Positions 17,545 to 27,163 of a stretch of DNA of 64,000 bases are shown here, piece by piece. Each line of letters begins with the position of its first letter. Positions within the stretch are counted from its first letter, which is position 1. Position numbers and translations under genes: made by a program. Source of the DNA: SG8-30 sp963710135 (GTDB lineage Bacteria; Pseudomonadota; Gammaproteobacteria; Steroidobacterales; Steroidobacteraceae); the NCBI GenBank assembly GCA_963710135.1, contig CAVPYY010000006.1:1240001-1304000 (forward strand), written 5' to 3'. Below the pieces are notes generated by a model. It saw only the letters and a list, made by a program, of their open reading frames with translations. It made no database searches and was not told where the DNA came from.

Positions 17545-18447
17545 GTGAACCTGTTCGCCAACATCAAGGGCGCCTTCACGCTGCTGCTCATCTCGCTCAA
17601 CACCATTTTCTGGGCCACGCCGCTGTTCGCGCTGGCGCTGCTCAAGCTCGTGCCCGAACGCCGCTGGCGGGCGTTCGTCAGCCGTGGCCTGGTGGCGCTG
17701 GCGGAGAACTGGATCAGCACCAACAACGGTATCCTCGCCCTGACCCAGCGCGTCGCCTTCGACTTCCGGGGCCTCGAGGGCCTGCGCCGGCAGGAGTGGT
17801 ACCTGATGATCTCCAACCACCGCTCCTGGGTGGACATCCTGGTGTTGCAGGCGGCCTTCAACCGGCGGATCCCCTTCCTGAAGTTCTTCATCAAGGACCA
17901 GCTGAAGTGGGTGCCGTTCCTCGGGCTCGCCTGGTGGGCGCTCGACATGCCGTTCATGAAGCGTCATTCGCGCCAGTACCTGGAAAAGCACCCGGAGGCG
18001 CGCGGCCGCGACCTCGAGGCCACGCGGCGTGCCTGCCAGAAGTTCCGCTTCATTCCCACCACCGTCATCAACTTCGTCGAGGGCACGCGCTTCACGCCAG
18101 CCAAGCGCGACGCCACCCGCTCGCCGTACCGGCACCTGCTGATCCCGAAGGCCGGCGGCGTGGCGTTCGTGCTGTCGGCCATGGGCGAGATGCTGCACGC
18201 GGCGCTCGACGTCACCATCGCCTACGGCTCGCGTACGCCGAGCCTCTGGGACCTGTGCTGCGGGCGGGTGCGGCGCATCATCGTCGACGTCCGCGAGCGG
18301 GCGATCGAGCCGTGGATGGCGACCGGTGACTATCTCGATGATCCCGCGTTCCGCGAGCGCTTCCAGCAGGCGCTCGCGGAAATCTGGCGACAGAAGGACG
18401 AACGACTCGCCGGACTGCTGGTCGAACTGGAGTCGGCCAGGGCCTGA
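17545..18447 (+). CDS. PlsC-type acyltransferase (YihG-like)
   Basis: Membrane-associated 1-acylglycerol-3-phosphate acyltransferase-like enzyme of 300 residues, acting on phospholipid precursors. After an N-terminal membrane anchor (FTLLLISLNTIFWATPLFALAL) the catalytic NHRSWVDI (HX4D motif) and the substrate-binding FVEGTRFT motif follow, with PKAGGVAF further on. The length and these motifs fit the E. coli YihG/YihF-like branch. GTG at 17545 is taken as the start because the upstream frame is Pro/Arg-rich and not family-like. Confidence 0.85.
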   Translation: MNLFANIKGAFTLLLISLNTIFWATPLFALALLKLVPERRWRAFVSRGLVALAENWISTNNGILALTQRVAFDFRGLEGLRRQEWYLMISNHRSWVDILVLQAAFNRRIPFLKFFIKDQLKWVPFLGLAWWALDMPFMKRHSRQYLEKHPEARGRDLEATRRACQKFRFIPTTVINFVEGTRFTPAKRDATRSPYRHLLIPKAGGVAFVLSAMGEMLHAALDVTIAYGSRTPSLWDLCCGRVRRIIVDVRERAIEPWMATGDYLDDPAFRERFQQALAEIWRQKDERLAGLLVELESARA

Positions 18448-18540
18448 CCCGGCCGCGGGCCGGCACCAGCCATGTCAGCTCATCCAGCGGGGCCGAACCC
18501 GCGAACAAGTGCAGGTCAGCACGCCTGCCAGGATCCCCAC

Positions 18541-19875
18541 GTGACCGTACCCGCCCGCCGCAAGCATTCTTCCGTGCCCGCCACGCGCCTCGGGCGCCTG
18601 ATGCGGGTCGGCATGATGGTGGGCGAAATGGCGCTCGGCAGCGCGGTGCACGGAGCGCGCCAGCTGGCCGCCGGCAAGCGGCCGCGGGCGGCCGACGTAT
18701 TGCTGTCCGTCGCCAATGCCGAGGTGCTGGCGAAGCGCCTCTCGACGCTGCGCGGCGCGGCCATGAAGCTCGGGCAGATGCTGTCGATGGCCGGCGACGA
18801 GTTGTTACTGCCGCCGGCGTTTCGCGACGCGCTCGCCATCCTGCGTTCCCAGGGCTACGCCATGCCGCCGGCCCAGCTGCATCGCGTCATCGGCCGCGAG
18901 TACGGCAAGGGCTGGCAGCAGCGCTTCACCGAGTTCGACGACGCGCCAATGGCCGCGGCCTCGATCGGGCAGGTGCACCGCGTGCGCACCCGCAATGGCC
19001 GCGACCTCGTGCTCAAGATCCAGTATCCGGGCATCGCGAAGAGCGTCGACAGCGACGTCGACAACATGACCACGCTGCTGCGCTGGCTGGACATCCTGCC
19101 CGGCGACCTCGACCTCGACGCGCTCGGCGCCGAGGCCAAGCGGCAGTTGAAGATCGAGGCGGACTACGAGCAGGAGGCCGCGCACGCGCGCCGCTTTCAC
19201 CGGCTGCTGGCGGGAATGGACGACTACCTCGTACCGCGGGTGCACGACGACCTGTCCACGCGGCGCATCCTCGCCATGGACTTCGTCGAGGGCGAGCCGC
19301 TCGAAGCGCTGACGCAGGAGTCGGTCCCGCAGCGGCTGCGCAACGTCGTCGGTCGCTCGCTCGAGGGCCTGATGTTCCACGAACTGTTCGCATTCGGCTG
19401 CATGCAGACCGACCCGAACCCCGCGAACTACCTGTTTCAGCGCGACAGCGGCCGCCTGGTGCTGCTGGACTTCGGTTCCACCACGGACATCTCCGCGAGC
19501 AGGATGCAGGGCTATCGCGAGATGTGCCGCTCGGTCATCGCCGACGACGTCGAGGCGATTCGTCGCCACGCGCTCGCGCTCGGCTACACCCGCGCCGACA
19601 CCGGCGAGGAAGTCATCGACGATGTCGTGGAAATCATCCGGCTGGTGTGCGAGCCGCTGCGCCACCGCGGGATCTATGACTTCTCGAAATCCCAGCTGCC
19701 GGTTCGCGCCCGCGACCTGGGACTCGAGATCGCGTTTCGCAGCGGCCTGCCGCCGCCGCCGAGCGGCACCATGTTCCTGCACCGCAAGCTGGTCGGCACA
19801 TTCATGTTGTGCGCCCTGCTCGGCGCACGGGTCGACGTGCAGGGCCTGATCATGCCCCACCTGGAGCCGGCATGA
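18541..19875 (+). CDS. AarF/UbiB (ABC1) family atypical kinase
   Basis: About 444 residues. The KxGQ motif (MKLGQMLSMAG), the Ala-rich nucleotide loop (AAASIGQVHRV), the catalytic TDPNPANYLF and the metal-binding LLDFGSTT are all present. UbiB/ADCK proteins support ubiquinone synthesis or lipid homeostasis through ATPase activity; the precise role here is unknown. The start is uncertain: GTG at 18541 precedes the conserved region, and an ATG at 18472 would add 23 atypical residues. The stop overlaps the SDR start (ATGA), so the two are translationally coupled. Confidence 0.85.
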   Translation: MTVPARRKHSSVPATRLGRLMRVGMMVGEMALGSAVHGARQLAAGKRPRAADVLLSVANAEVLAKRLSTLRGAAMKLGQMLSMAGDELLLPPAFRDALAILRSQGYAMPPAQLHRVIGREYGKGWQQRFTEFDDAPMAAASIGQVHRVRTRNGRDLVLKIQYPGIAKSVDSDVDNMTTLLRWLDILPGDLDLDALGAEAKRQLKIEADYEQEAAHARRFHRLLAGMDDYLVPRVHDDLSTRRILAMDFVEGEPLEALTQESVPQRLRNVVGRSLEGLMFHELFAFGCMQTDPNPANYLFQRDSGRLVLLDFGSTTDISASRMQGYREMCRSVIADDVEAIRRHALALGYTRADTGEEVIDDVVEIIRLVCEPLRHRGIYDFSKSQLPVRARDLGLEIAFRSGLPPPPSGTMFLHRKLVGTFMLCALLGARVDVQGLIMPHLEPA

Positions 19876-20861
19876 GCGATCCGGCCTGCCGCCCCTCGGT
19901 GCTGGCGCGGACGATGGCCGGCTTGCTCGACCGCGTCCTCGATCCCACCATCGTGCTGTCCTTCGACCGCACCGGCTACAGCCGGCATGCCATGGGATTC
20001 GATCCCGCGGATCTCGACGTCGATCTCGCCGGCCGCAACTGCCTGGTTACCGGCGCCAACTCCGGAATCGGCCTCGCCACGGCGCGCGGACTGGCGGCGC
20101 GCGGTGCGTCCGTGTGGCTGCTGTGCCGCAGCGCCGAGCGCGGCCAGGCCGCGGCCACGGAAATCCGGCGCGATACCGGCTCCCGGCGCGTGCACGTCGC
20201 GGAACTGGACGTCTCCGACCTCGAGTCGGTGCGGCATTTCGCTGCTGAGCTGAGCATTCGCAAGGTCGACGTGCTGGTGCACAACGCCGGGGTACTGCCC
20301 TATGAACGCACGCTGACCCGCGACGGCTACGAGCTGACCCTCGCGACCAACGTGCTCGGGCCGTTCCTGCTGACGGCCTTGCTGCGCCCGCGTCTCGCCG
20401 CCGGCGCCCGGGTGATCTGGGTGTCGTCGGGCGGCATGTACACGACCCGGCTGTCGCTCGACGACGTCCAGTGGGCGGAGCGCCCCTTCGACGGGGTGGC
20501 GGCCTACGCGCAGACCAAGCGGATGCAGGTGGTGCTCTCGGAGATGCTGGCCGGACGCCTTGCGGACCAGGACGTGCTGGTCAATTCGATGCATCCCGGG
20601 TGGGCCAACACGAGTGCCGTCAAGACGTCCCTGCCACGCTTCTACACCCTCACCCGGCGCATCCTGCGGTCGCCCGAGCAGGGCGCGGATACGGTCCTGT
20701 GGCTGGCGGCAAGCCCTGCCGCCGCCGGTCAGTCCGGGTTGTTCTGGTTCGATCGCCGGACGCGCCCCACCCACCTGCTGCGGCGAACGCGGGAGACCGT
20801 CGCGGAACGTCGTGATCTCTGGCAACTCTGCGCGCGCCTGACTGGCGCGCGCTTCGACTGA
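19872..20861 (+). CDS. Short-chain dehydrogenase/reductase
   Basis: 329-residue SDR with an N-terminal extension of about 50 residues before the Rossmann motif TGANSGIG (60-67). The NAG motif is in VLVHNAG, and the catalytic Ser186, Tyr212 and Lys216 (YAQTK) are in place. The extended form resembles DHRS12/retinol-dehydrogenase-like SDRs acting on lipophilic substrates. It starts at the ATG overlapping the AarF stop. Confidence 0.85.
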   Translation: MSDPACRPSVLARTMAGLLDRVLDPTIVLSFDRTGYSRHAMGFDPADLDVDLAGRNCLVTGANSGIGLATARGLAARGASVWLLCRSAERGQAAATEIRRDTGSRRVHVAELDVSDLESVRHFAAELSIRKVDVLVHNAGVLPYERTLTRDGYELTLATNVLGPFLLTALLRPRLAAGARVIWVSSGGMYTTRLSLDDVQWAERPFDGVAAYAQTKRMQVVLSEMLAGRLADQDVLVNSMHPGWANTSAVKTSLPRFYTLTRRILRSPEQGADTVLWLAASPAAAGQSGLFWFDRRTRPTHLLRRTRETVAERRDLWQLCARLTGARFD

Positions 20862-20932
20862 CCGGCCCATCCGCCAGACGGCGCCGACTCTCCATGATCG
20901 CGCGGACGCGCGCGATGTCATACCCTCTGCGC

Positions 20933-21517
20933 ATGACCGCCGCAGGTCCCGACATCCTCACGCTCTGCGCCCATCCGCGCACGCCCGCCGGATTCGTCCG
21001 GCGCCTGGACGCGGCAATCGCCCGGGTCGACGGTGGACGCACGCTTTACCTGGACTACTGCCTCGAGGCGGACATCGGGCGACTGGCCCTGCCGGCGACC
21101 TCGGCCCCGGAACGCCGCGACGGCTTGTGGCAACACACGTGTTTCGAGGCCTTCATGAAGGTGCCGGGCGAGACGGGTTACCTCGAACTGAACTTCTCGC
21201 CCGCCGGCGCCTGGGCGGCGTACTGCTTCGATGAGTACCGCCAGGGTGCGCGGCCCGCGCCGACCGGGCGCCCGACCCGGTTCGCGCTCAGCTCGAGCGA
21301 CACGCAGATCAACTTGCAGCTGGCCGTCGACCTCACGCCTTGCGCCGGCCTGGTCGCGGCCGGCGTGCTCGAGGCGGGCCTCGCCGCGGTGCTCGAGGAT
21401 CGCGACGGCATGCTGTCCTACTGGGCGCTGGCGCACTCCTCTGAGCGCCCGGATTTTCACCGCGCACAGGACTGGCGGCTGCGTCTGCGCGTCACCGACC
21501 CGGGAGCCGACGCATGA
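20933..21517 (+). CDS. DOMON-like domain protein
   Basis: About 195 residues. The pattern LWQHTCFEAFMK, then YLELNFSPAGAWAAYCFDEYR, matches the bacterial DOMON-like beta-sandwich family often found beside NamZ/DUF1343 genes. Such domains bind sugars or haem in other contexts; the role here is unknown. Several in-frame ATGs exist (20894, 20915, 20933). The last begins just before the conserved LTLCAHPRTP, but none has a clear ribosome-binding site. The stop overlaps the NamZ start by 4 bases. Confidence 0.75.
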   Translation: MTAAGPDILTLCAHPRTPAGFVRRLDAAIARVDGGRTLYLDYCLEADIGRLALPATSAPERRDGLWQHTCFEAFMKVPGETGYLELNFSPAGAWAAYCFDEYRQGARPAPTGRPTRFALSSSDTQINLQLAVDLTPCAGLVAAGVLEAGLAAVLEDRDGMLSYWALAHSSERPDFHRAQDWRLRLRVTDPGADA

Positions 21518-22720
21518 AATTCGGAATCGACCGTCTGCTGAAGGACGGCACCCTGCGCGCGGCACTGGCCGGCAAGCGTGTCGCCCTGCTGGCGCATCCG
21601 GCCTCGGTCACGGCCGACATGACCCACAGCCTCGACGCATTGGCCGGACTCGAGGACGTCGAGCTGGTCGCGGCCTTCGGTCCGCAGCACGGTCTGCGTG
21701 GCGACAAACAGGACAACATGGTCGAGTCGCCGGACTACACCGACCCCGTGCACGGAATCCCGGTGTTCAGCCTCTATGGCGAGGTCAGACGCCCCACCCC
21801 TGCGATGCTCGAGCACTTCGACGTGCTGCTGGTGGACCTGCAGGACCTGGGCTGCCGCATCTATACCTTCGCGACGACGTTGCGCTACGTGCTGGAAGAC
21901 GTCGCGCGGGCGGGCAAGAGTGTGTGGGTGCTGGATCGCCCGAACCCGGTGGGGCGACCCGCCGAGGGACTGACGCTGCGCCCGGGCCAGGAGAGCTTCG
22001 TCGGCGCCGGGCCCATGCCGATGCGCCACGGCCTGACCCTGGGCGAGCTGGCGCGATGGTTCGCCGAAACGCTCGAGCTGAACGTCGACTACCGGGTCGT
22101 CACCGTGGACGGCTGGCATCCGCAGCGCGGTCCCGGTCATGGCTGGCCGCTCGGCCAGCGCAGCTGGATCAATCCCAGCCCGAACGCCCCCAATCTTTCC
22201 ATGGCGCGGTGCTACGCGGGCACGGTCATGCTGGAGGGCACTACGCTGTCCGAAGGCCGGGGCACGACGCGCCCGCTCGAACTCTTCGGGGCGCCCGACC
22301 TGGATGCCCGGGCCCTGCTCGATGCGATGCGCAGCCTGGCACCGGAGTGGCTTGCCGGATGCGCGCTGCGACCCTGCTGGTTCGAGCCCACGTTCCACAA
22401 GTACTCGGGGCAGCTGTGCGGCGGCCTGCAGATCCACGTGGATGGTCCCGAGTACGACCACGACCAGTTCCGGCCCTGGCGGCTGATGGCACTCGCCTTC
22501 AAGGCAATTCGCCAGCTGGAGCCCGATTATCCGCTGTGGCGCGACTTTCCCTACGAGTACGAGCAGGACCGCCTGGCGATCGATGTCATCAACGGCGGTC
22601 CGCTGCTGCGCGAGTGGGTCGACGATGCGGCGGCCACGCCCGCGGACCTGGAGCAGCTTGCGCTTGCCGACGAGCGCGCCTGGCTCGAGTCACGCGAGCC
22701 CTATCTGCTCTATCCCGTGA
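21514..22720 (+). CDS. namZ: Exo-beta-N-acetylmuramidase NamZ (DUF1343), one terminal frameshift
   Basis: Peptidoglycan-recycling glycosidase that releases terminal MurNAc, about 400 residues. The DUF1343 fingerprint is strong: LLAHPASVT near the start, GPQHGLRGDKQDNM, DLQDLGCRIYTF, VLDRPNPVG, EGTTLSEGRGTTRPLE, and CGGLQIHV. As written, the frame runs on past the usual end into out-of-frame phytase sequence. Deleting one C from CCC (22714-22716) gives a stop right after EPYLLYP (TGA at 22718-22720), the usual family length. I therefore place the end there. The gene is coupled to the DOMON-like gene by overlap. Confidence 0.85.
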
Positions 22721-22807
22721 CTTGCCGGGGCGCCCCGCGGCGACATGACGGTAGCAATTCGGCAATATTCACAGCGGCTGCCACGGTGGCCGAGGGTAAA
22801 GTGACGG

Positions 22808-23895
22808 TTGAACAACGGATTCCGCACGGGTCGGAACCTGCTGGCAGCGCTGCTGCTGCGTCGCCATGCGGCCTGGCGGCTTGCACCGGCCGCACGCCTC
22901 GCCCCGGCACCGACCGTCATGGCCTTCGCCGAAACGACCCCGGTACCGGACGCGGAGGACGCGGCCGACGACCCGGCCATCTGGGTTCACCCGACCGATG
23001 CGTCGCAAAGCCTGATCATCGGCACCAACAAGCAGCGCGGCCTGGAGGTCTACCGGCTCGACGGCACGCTGCGGCAGTCGCTCAATGACGGACGCATGAA
23101 CAACGTCGACCTGCGCCAGGGCTTCGAGCTCGGCGGGCGGAGAAGTCACCTGGTCGCGGCCAGCGATCGCGATCGCAATGCCATCGCGCTGTACGCGTTC
23201 TCGCCGGAGCGAGCTCGATCTGGTCGATGTCGCCGACGGCGTCCGCACCACCGGCCTCGCTGAGATCTACGGCCTGTGCATGTACGCCGACTCCGCGACC
23301 GGACGGTACTTCGTGTTCGTGAACGACAAGGACGGCCGTTACCAGCAGCACGAGCTCGCCGCCCTGCCGGGTGGCCGCGTCACGACGCAGGCTGGTGCGC
23401 GAGTTCCGCGTGGCCACGCAGCCCGAGGGCTGCGCGGCGGACGACGCGCTGGGCCTGCTGTACGTCGGCGAAGAAGGCGCGGGCTTCTACCGGATGGACG
23501 CTTCGCCCTCGTGCGCCTACGGAGATGACTCTGGTGGATCGGGTCGGCAACGGGCCACCTGGTGGCGGACGTCGAGGGCATTGCCCTGTACCCGCGCGCG
23601 GACGGTTCCGGCTACCTCGTCGTCTCCAGCCAGGGCGACAACGCCTTTGCCGTGTACCGCCGCCAGCCGCCCAACGAGCACCTCGGCCGCTTCCGCATCG
23701 CCGACAATCCGGACACCGGTGTGGACGGCGTGATGGAAACCGACGGCCTCGACGTCACCAGTAGCGCGGCTGCCCGCGCCCTACGACGCGGGTCTGCTGG
23801 TCGTGCAGGACGGTTACAACGACCCGCACGACGCCAACCAGAACTTCAAGCTGATGCCGTGGAGCGCCGTCGAGCGCACCCTCGGCCTGCGCTGA
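22808..23895 (+). pseudogene. 3-phytase (beta-propeller), at least five frameshifts
   Basis: Secreted beta-propeller phytase that would remove phosphate from phytate. Family segments are present in order but in different frames. They are ETTPVPDAEDAADDPAIWVHP, then GTNKQRGLEVYRLDG and MNNVDLRQGF; next GLCMYADSATGRYFVFVNDKDG; next GCAADDALGLLYVGEEGAGFY; next VEGIALYPRADGSGYLVVSSQGDN; and DGYNDPHDANQNFKLMPW up to a stop at 23893-23895. Single extra bases near 23205, 23388, 23510, 23553 and 23760 restore one frame. The start (TTG at 22808) and the signal region are uncertain and may hold another indel. It is either a decaying gene or a patch of consensus errors. Confidence 0.75.
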
Positions 23896-23998
23896 ATAGC
23901 GGCGGGCGGCACCGCTGGCCGCTGTTCGGGCGGCACGACGGAGGTTAATCTCGGCGGGCGGGTGACGGCGATGGGGCCGGACCCGCAGGGAGGCCGGG

Positions 23999-24637
23999 AT
24001 GCAACTGCGGCACTGCAGCGAGCGCGAGTCGGGACGCTGGTCGACAGGCCTGCGCCTCATGCTGGCGGCGTTGCTGCTGGCAGGCTGCGCCGGCCAGCAG
24101 GAGACTGCCAAGCAGGCGCTGGAGGCGGCCGAGGCCGCGATCAGTGCTGCCGCGGAAGCGGCGGAGCCCTACGCGCCCGAGCAGGCCGCCGCGGCCCTCA
24201 CCCGGGCGGCCGGTCTGCGAGAAGCCTTCGAGCGCGGCGATTACGCAGCGGTGCTCGCCGGCGCGCCACAGGCGATGGACGACGCGCAGGCGCTGGTTGC
24301 GCTGGCCCGGGCTGGCCGGGAGGATTTCCTGCGCACGCTCGCGAGCGACTGGTCGAGGTTGTCGGCGGGACTGCCCGGGCTGCTGGCGAGCCTGCAGGCG
24401 CGCGTCGATGGGCTGGCGGCACTACCGCGCCTGCCCGACGGCGTGGACTCCGCGGCGCTCGAGACGGCCGCGCGCGGACTGGACCTTGCGCAGGGCGCAT
24501 GGCAGGAAGCGCTCACCGCTCACGCGGCGGAAGACATCGAACTCGCGGTGGAAAACGCCACGACCGCCGAAGACAACGCGCTCGAGGTCATCGCCAGCCT
24601 GGGACTCGCCCCGCCGGCGCCGCGCGGCGCGCTCTAG
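23999..24637 (+). CDS. Ala-rich lipoprotein, unknown function
   Basis: 212 residues with a lipoprotein signal (LMLAALLLAGC; lipid-modified Cys near residue 30). The mature part is strongly alanine/glutamate/leucine-rich and mainly helical, with coiled-coil-like periodicity. No family is recognised. A shorter start near ATG 24059 would also keep the signal. It converges on the small membrane protein gene at 24654. Confidence 0.6.
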   Translation: MQLRHCSERESGRWSTGLRLMLAALLLAGCAGQQETAKQALEAAEAAISAAAEAAEPYAPEQAAAALTRAAGLREAFERGDYAAVLAGAPQAMDDAQALVALARAGREDFLRTLASDWSRLSAGLPGLLASLQARVDGLAALPRLPDGVDSAALETAARGLDLAQGAWQEALTAHAAEDIELAVENATTAEDNALEVIASLGLAPPAPRGAL

Positions 24638-24653
24638 ACGCTCGCGCCGCCCG

Positions 24654-24845
24654 CTAGCGTGCGCCGAGCACCCGGGCCGGCAGCATCACGACGGCGCGCA
24701 GGAACGCGAAGACGCCCTCCAGCGCGATTCCCACCAGCCTGAACGGCAGCAGCAGCAACCAGACCAGCGGGTAGAGGACGAGCGCCAGGATAGCCAGCGG
24801 CCATGCCACGGCGAGCAGCAGCAACCAGAGCAGGAATGTCAGCAC
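24654..24845 (-). CDS. Small hydrophobic membrane protein
   Basis: 63 residues, almost entirely hydrophobic, with two probable membrane helices (about 2-22 and 25-50) and a basic C-terminus. The start is a GTG at 24845 with a clear GGAGGA ribosome-binding site five bases upstream, which supports its being a real gene. It follows the dienelactone hydrolase gene on the same strand by 18 bp, so co-transcription is likely. Function unknown. Confidence 0.65.
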   Translation of the reverse strand: MLTFLLWLLLLAVAWPLAILALVLYPLVWLLLLPFRLVGIALEGVFAFLRAVVMLPARVLGAR

Positions 24846-24863
24846 TTCGCTCCTCCGCGCCGG

Positions 24864-25601
24864 TCAGGCGAACACACGCTGCCAGAAGGATTTCATCTCG
24901 CTCCACGACTGCTGGTCGACCGCGGAGTTGTAGGCCAGCGGCAATCCATACTTCTCTCCCTTGGCGGTCGCCTCGGGGTTGGTGAAGCCGTGCTTGGCGC
25001 CAGCGTAGCTGATGAAGTTCAGGTCAGCGCCCAGTTCGGCCATCTCGGCGCGGAACCCCGCCTGTTCCTCGGCGGACACCAGGCTGTCGTCGCCGCCATG
25101 GCAGACCAGGATGCTGGCCTTGATGTCGCCGGGCTTCGCGGCGTGGGTCTTGCCGAGCGAGCCATGGAAGCTCGCGACGCCGCGCAGCGGCAGGCCGAGA
25201 CGCGCGGCATGCAGCGACAGCGCACCCCCCAGGCAGTAGCCCATCGCGCCAATCCGCGCCGCGTCGACATCGGCTCGAGCCTTGAGTTGCTCCACCGCCG
25301 CGCTCACGCGCGCGCTGGTGCCCGCCATGTCGGCGAACAGCCCGTTCATGAGCTTGCCCGCCTCGGTCGAGTCGGCGGCCTGCCGGCCACCCCCATACAT
25401 GTCGGCGGCGAGGGCCACGTATCCGAGTGCCGCGACCTCGCGAGCCCGGCGCTTGAGGTAATCGTTCAGTCCCCACCATTCCCCGAACAGCACGATGCCG
25501 GGCCGCTTGCCCTGCTGCGCCGCGTCGTAGGCGAGGTAGCCCGCGAGGTCCGCACCGCCGGCCGAATAGTTGACCGTTTCCGTCTTGATGTCTGCGCTCA
25601 T
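24864..25601 (-). CDS. Dienelactone hydrolase family protein
   Basis: Cytoplasmic alpha/beta hydrolase of 245 residues. The nucleophile Cys123 lies in GYCLGG, the acid is an Asp at 171-172 (CHGGDD), and the base is His204 in AKHGFT. Glu41 in GEWWG corresponds to the residue that orients the cysteine in dienelactone hydrolases. The substrate (a lactone or other ester) cannot be determined from sequence. Confidence 0.88.
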   Translation of the reverse strand: MSADIKTETVNYSAGGADLAGYLAYDAAQQGKRPGIVLFGEWWGLNDYLKRRAREVAALGYVALAADMYGGGRQAADSTEAGKLMNGLFADMAGTSARVSAAVEQLKARADVDAARIGAMGYCLGGALSLHAARLGLPLRGVASFHGSLGKTHAAKPGDIKASILVCHGGDDSLVSAEEQAGFRAEMAELGADLNFISYAGAKHGFTNPEATAKGEKYGLPLAYNSAVDQQSWSEMKSFWQRVFA

Positions 25602-25674
25602 GCTGTTGTGCTGCTCCGAACGAAGGCTGCTCGAGACCCGCAGTTAAGTGGCAGCGAGGCGGCCTGTCAACCGC

Positions 25675-26442
25675 TCACGGCTTCACCAGGCGGTACTCGT
25701 CGAAGGCCATCTGCACGTCGGTACTGACGTTGAACAGGCCGAACAGCTTGAGGTCGAGCCCGATGTCGAAGCTGCGCAACAGCTTCGCGCCGCTGGCCGC
25801 GTCGGGCTCGTACACATAGAGGATCTCCAGTCTCGAGACCCGCGCCAGGATCTGGCCGGCCGGTTCGTCGAGATACAGCGCGACGCGTTCGACGAACGGG
25901 CCCGCCGCGCCGCCGCGCTGCACCAGCACCCGACCCATGAGGCGCGAGCCGTCGTCCTCGTCGAGCTCGATGTCGACGCCGCCCATGCGAAAGCCGCGCC
26001 GTTTGTCGCGCGGACGGATGCGGTACTCGACGGTCTCGGAAGACTCGGCGGCCAGCTCGATCCTGGCGTCTTCGAGCAGTTCGCGCAGGTCACCGTACAG
26101 CGGGCGCTCCGGCGGCTCGTCGCAAGGCTGTTCGGGTCCCAGGGCGCCCTCCTCCGACTCCTCGCCCAGTTCCAGGCTTGTCTGCACGCAGCGCTCGCTG
26201 CCGGTCCGCGACGGATCGAAACGCGCCACCACCACCTCGGGCAGGTCGCCCGCGGTGCGGGTGGTAAGCGTGCGCCGGTAGGCCCAGGCGTCGGCCGTAT
26301 CCTGCCCGGAGCCGGCGAGGGCCTGCTCCAACAGGGCGGGCAGTGGCGAACCGGTTGGTGGAACCGGCGCAGCGGTGGCGCCGGTGCCGTAGAGGCCGGC
26401 ATAGGCGAGGGTCGAGAGGGCCAGCGCCCGGAGGTAGATCAT
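25675..26442 (-). CDS. Secreted protein of unknown function
   Basis: 255 residues from ATG 26442, with a signal peptide (MIYLRALALSTLAYAGLYGTGATAAP). An alternative ATG at 26475 lacks a ribosome-binding site. The mature protein has charged, mainly beta regions (EVVVARFDPSR, ETVEYRIRPRDKR, EILYVYEP) and ends in a conserved-looking FNVSTDVQMAFDEYRLVKP. The overall look recalls periplasmic lipoprotein-carrier or outer-membrane-bound proteins, but I cannot assign a family. Confidence 0.65.
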   Translation of the reverse strand: MIYLRALALSTLAYAGLYGTGATAAPVPPTGSPLPALLEQALAGSGQDTADAWAYRRTLTTRTAGDLPEVVVARFDPSRTGSERCVQTSLELGEESEEGALGPEQPCDEPPERPLYGDLRELLEDARIELAAESSETVEYRIRPRDKRRGFRMGGVDIELDEDDGSRLMGRVLVQRGGAAGPFVERVALYLDEPAGQILARVSRLEILYVYEPDAASGAKLLRSFDIGLDLKLFGLFNVSTDVQMAFDEYRLVKP

Positions 26443-26562
26443 GGGTCGGTGCTCGCCTGCCGCTGAATTTGACATATGGTGTGCTTACACACCGTAGCAG
26501 GCAAGACAGGCCGTGCGCCGCACTGCGGCGCGGCCCCGCGGATCGAGTGCAACCGGGTGGGA

Positions 26563-27147
26563 TCAGCCGGCGCTCAGCAGCTTGCCGACTTCCTCGGCCG
26601 TCAGTTCCGCCGCCGGCTCGCCCGACGCAGCGCCGTAGCGCTTGGACGCCTTCGGCACGGTGGGCGCCTTGTCCATGTCGACGCGCCCGTTGAAGCGGGC
26701 TCCCTCGGCCAGCGCGATGCGTGGCGCGAAGACGTTGCCGAGCACGTGGCCGGTGGCGCGCACGGTGACGCACTCCAGCGCGTACAGGTCGCCCTCGACA
26801 TGGCCATCGACGGTGATGCGCCGGGCGCGAATGTCCCCGGTCATCCGCCCGTCCGGACCGATGGTCAGGCTGCGGGTATGCAGGATCGAGCCCTCGACGT
26901 GACCCTGGATCACGAGATCCTCGTCCGCGACCAGCTCGCCCTTGAAGCGCAGCGTCGGGCCGAGCACGGACCCCTTCGTTGCCGGTCGGGTGCTGGCCGG
27001 CGTGGCGACGGGCGGCGCGGATTCGGCCGTCGCGGCGGGACTGTCGTCCTGCGAGCGATCGAACACCGGAGGCGCGACCGGGACGTCGAATTCATCGACG
27101 GCGGGTTTTTCGTTCCACAAGCGCGCTGAGCGATCACGATTCCACAT
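26563..27147 (-). CDS. Bactofilin (polymer-forming cytoskeletal protein)
   Basis: 194 residues. A disordered, Pro/Ala-rich N-terminal 75 residues precede the beta-helical bactofilin core. The core starts at VLGPTLRFKGELVADEDLVIQGHVEGSI, continues with a run of short repeats (IGPDGRMTGDIRARRITVDGHVEGDLYA), and ends with a short basic tail. Bactofilins self-assemble into filaments at the membrane and help set cell shape or scaffold enzymes. The ATG at 27147 has GGGAG upstream. A second bactofilin gene lies 16 bp upstream in the same operon. Confidence 0.88.
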   Translation of the reverse strand: MWNRDRSARLWNEKPAVDEFDVPVAPPVFDRSQDDSPAATAESAPPVATPASTRPATKGSVLGPTLRFKGELVADEDLVIQGHVEGSILHTRSLTIGPDGRMTGDIRARRITVDGHVEGDLYALECVTVRATGHVLGNVFAPRIALAEGARFNGRVDMDKAPTVPKASKRYGAASGEPAAELTAEEVGKLLSAG

Positions 27148-27163
27148 GCCCTGCACTCCCTGC

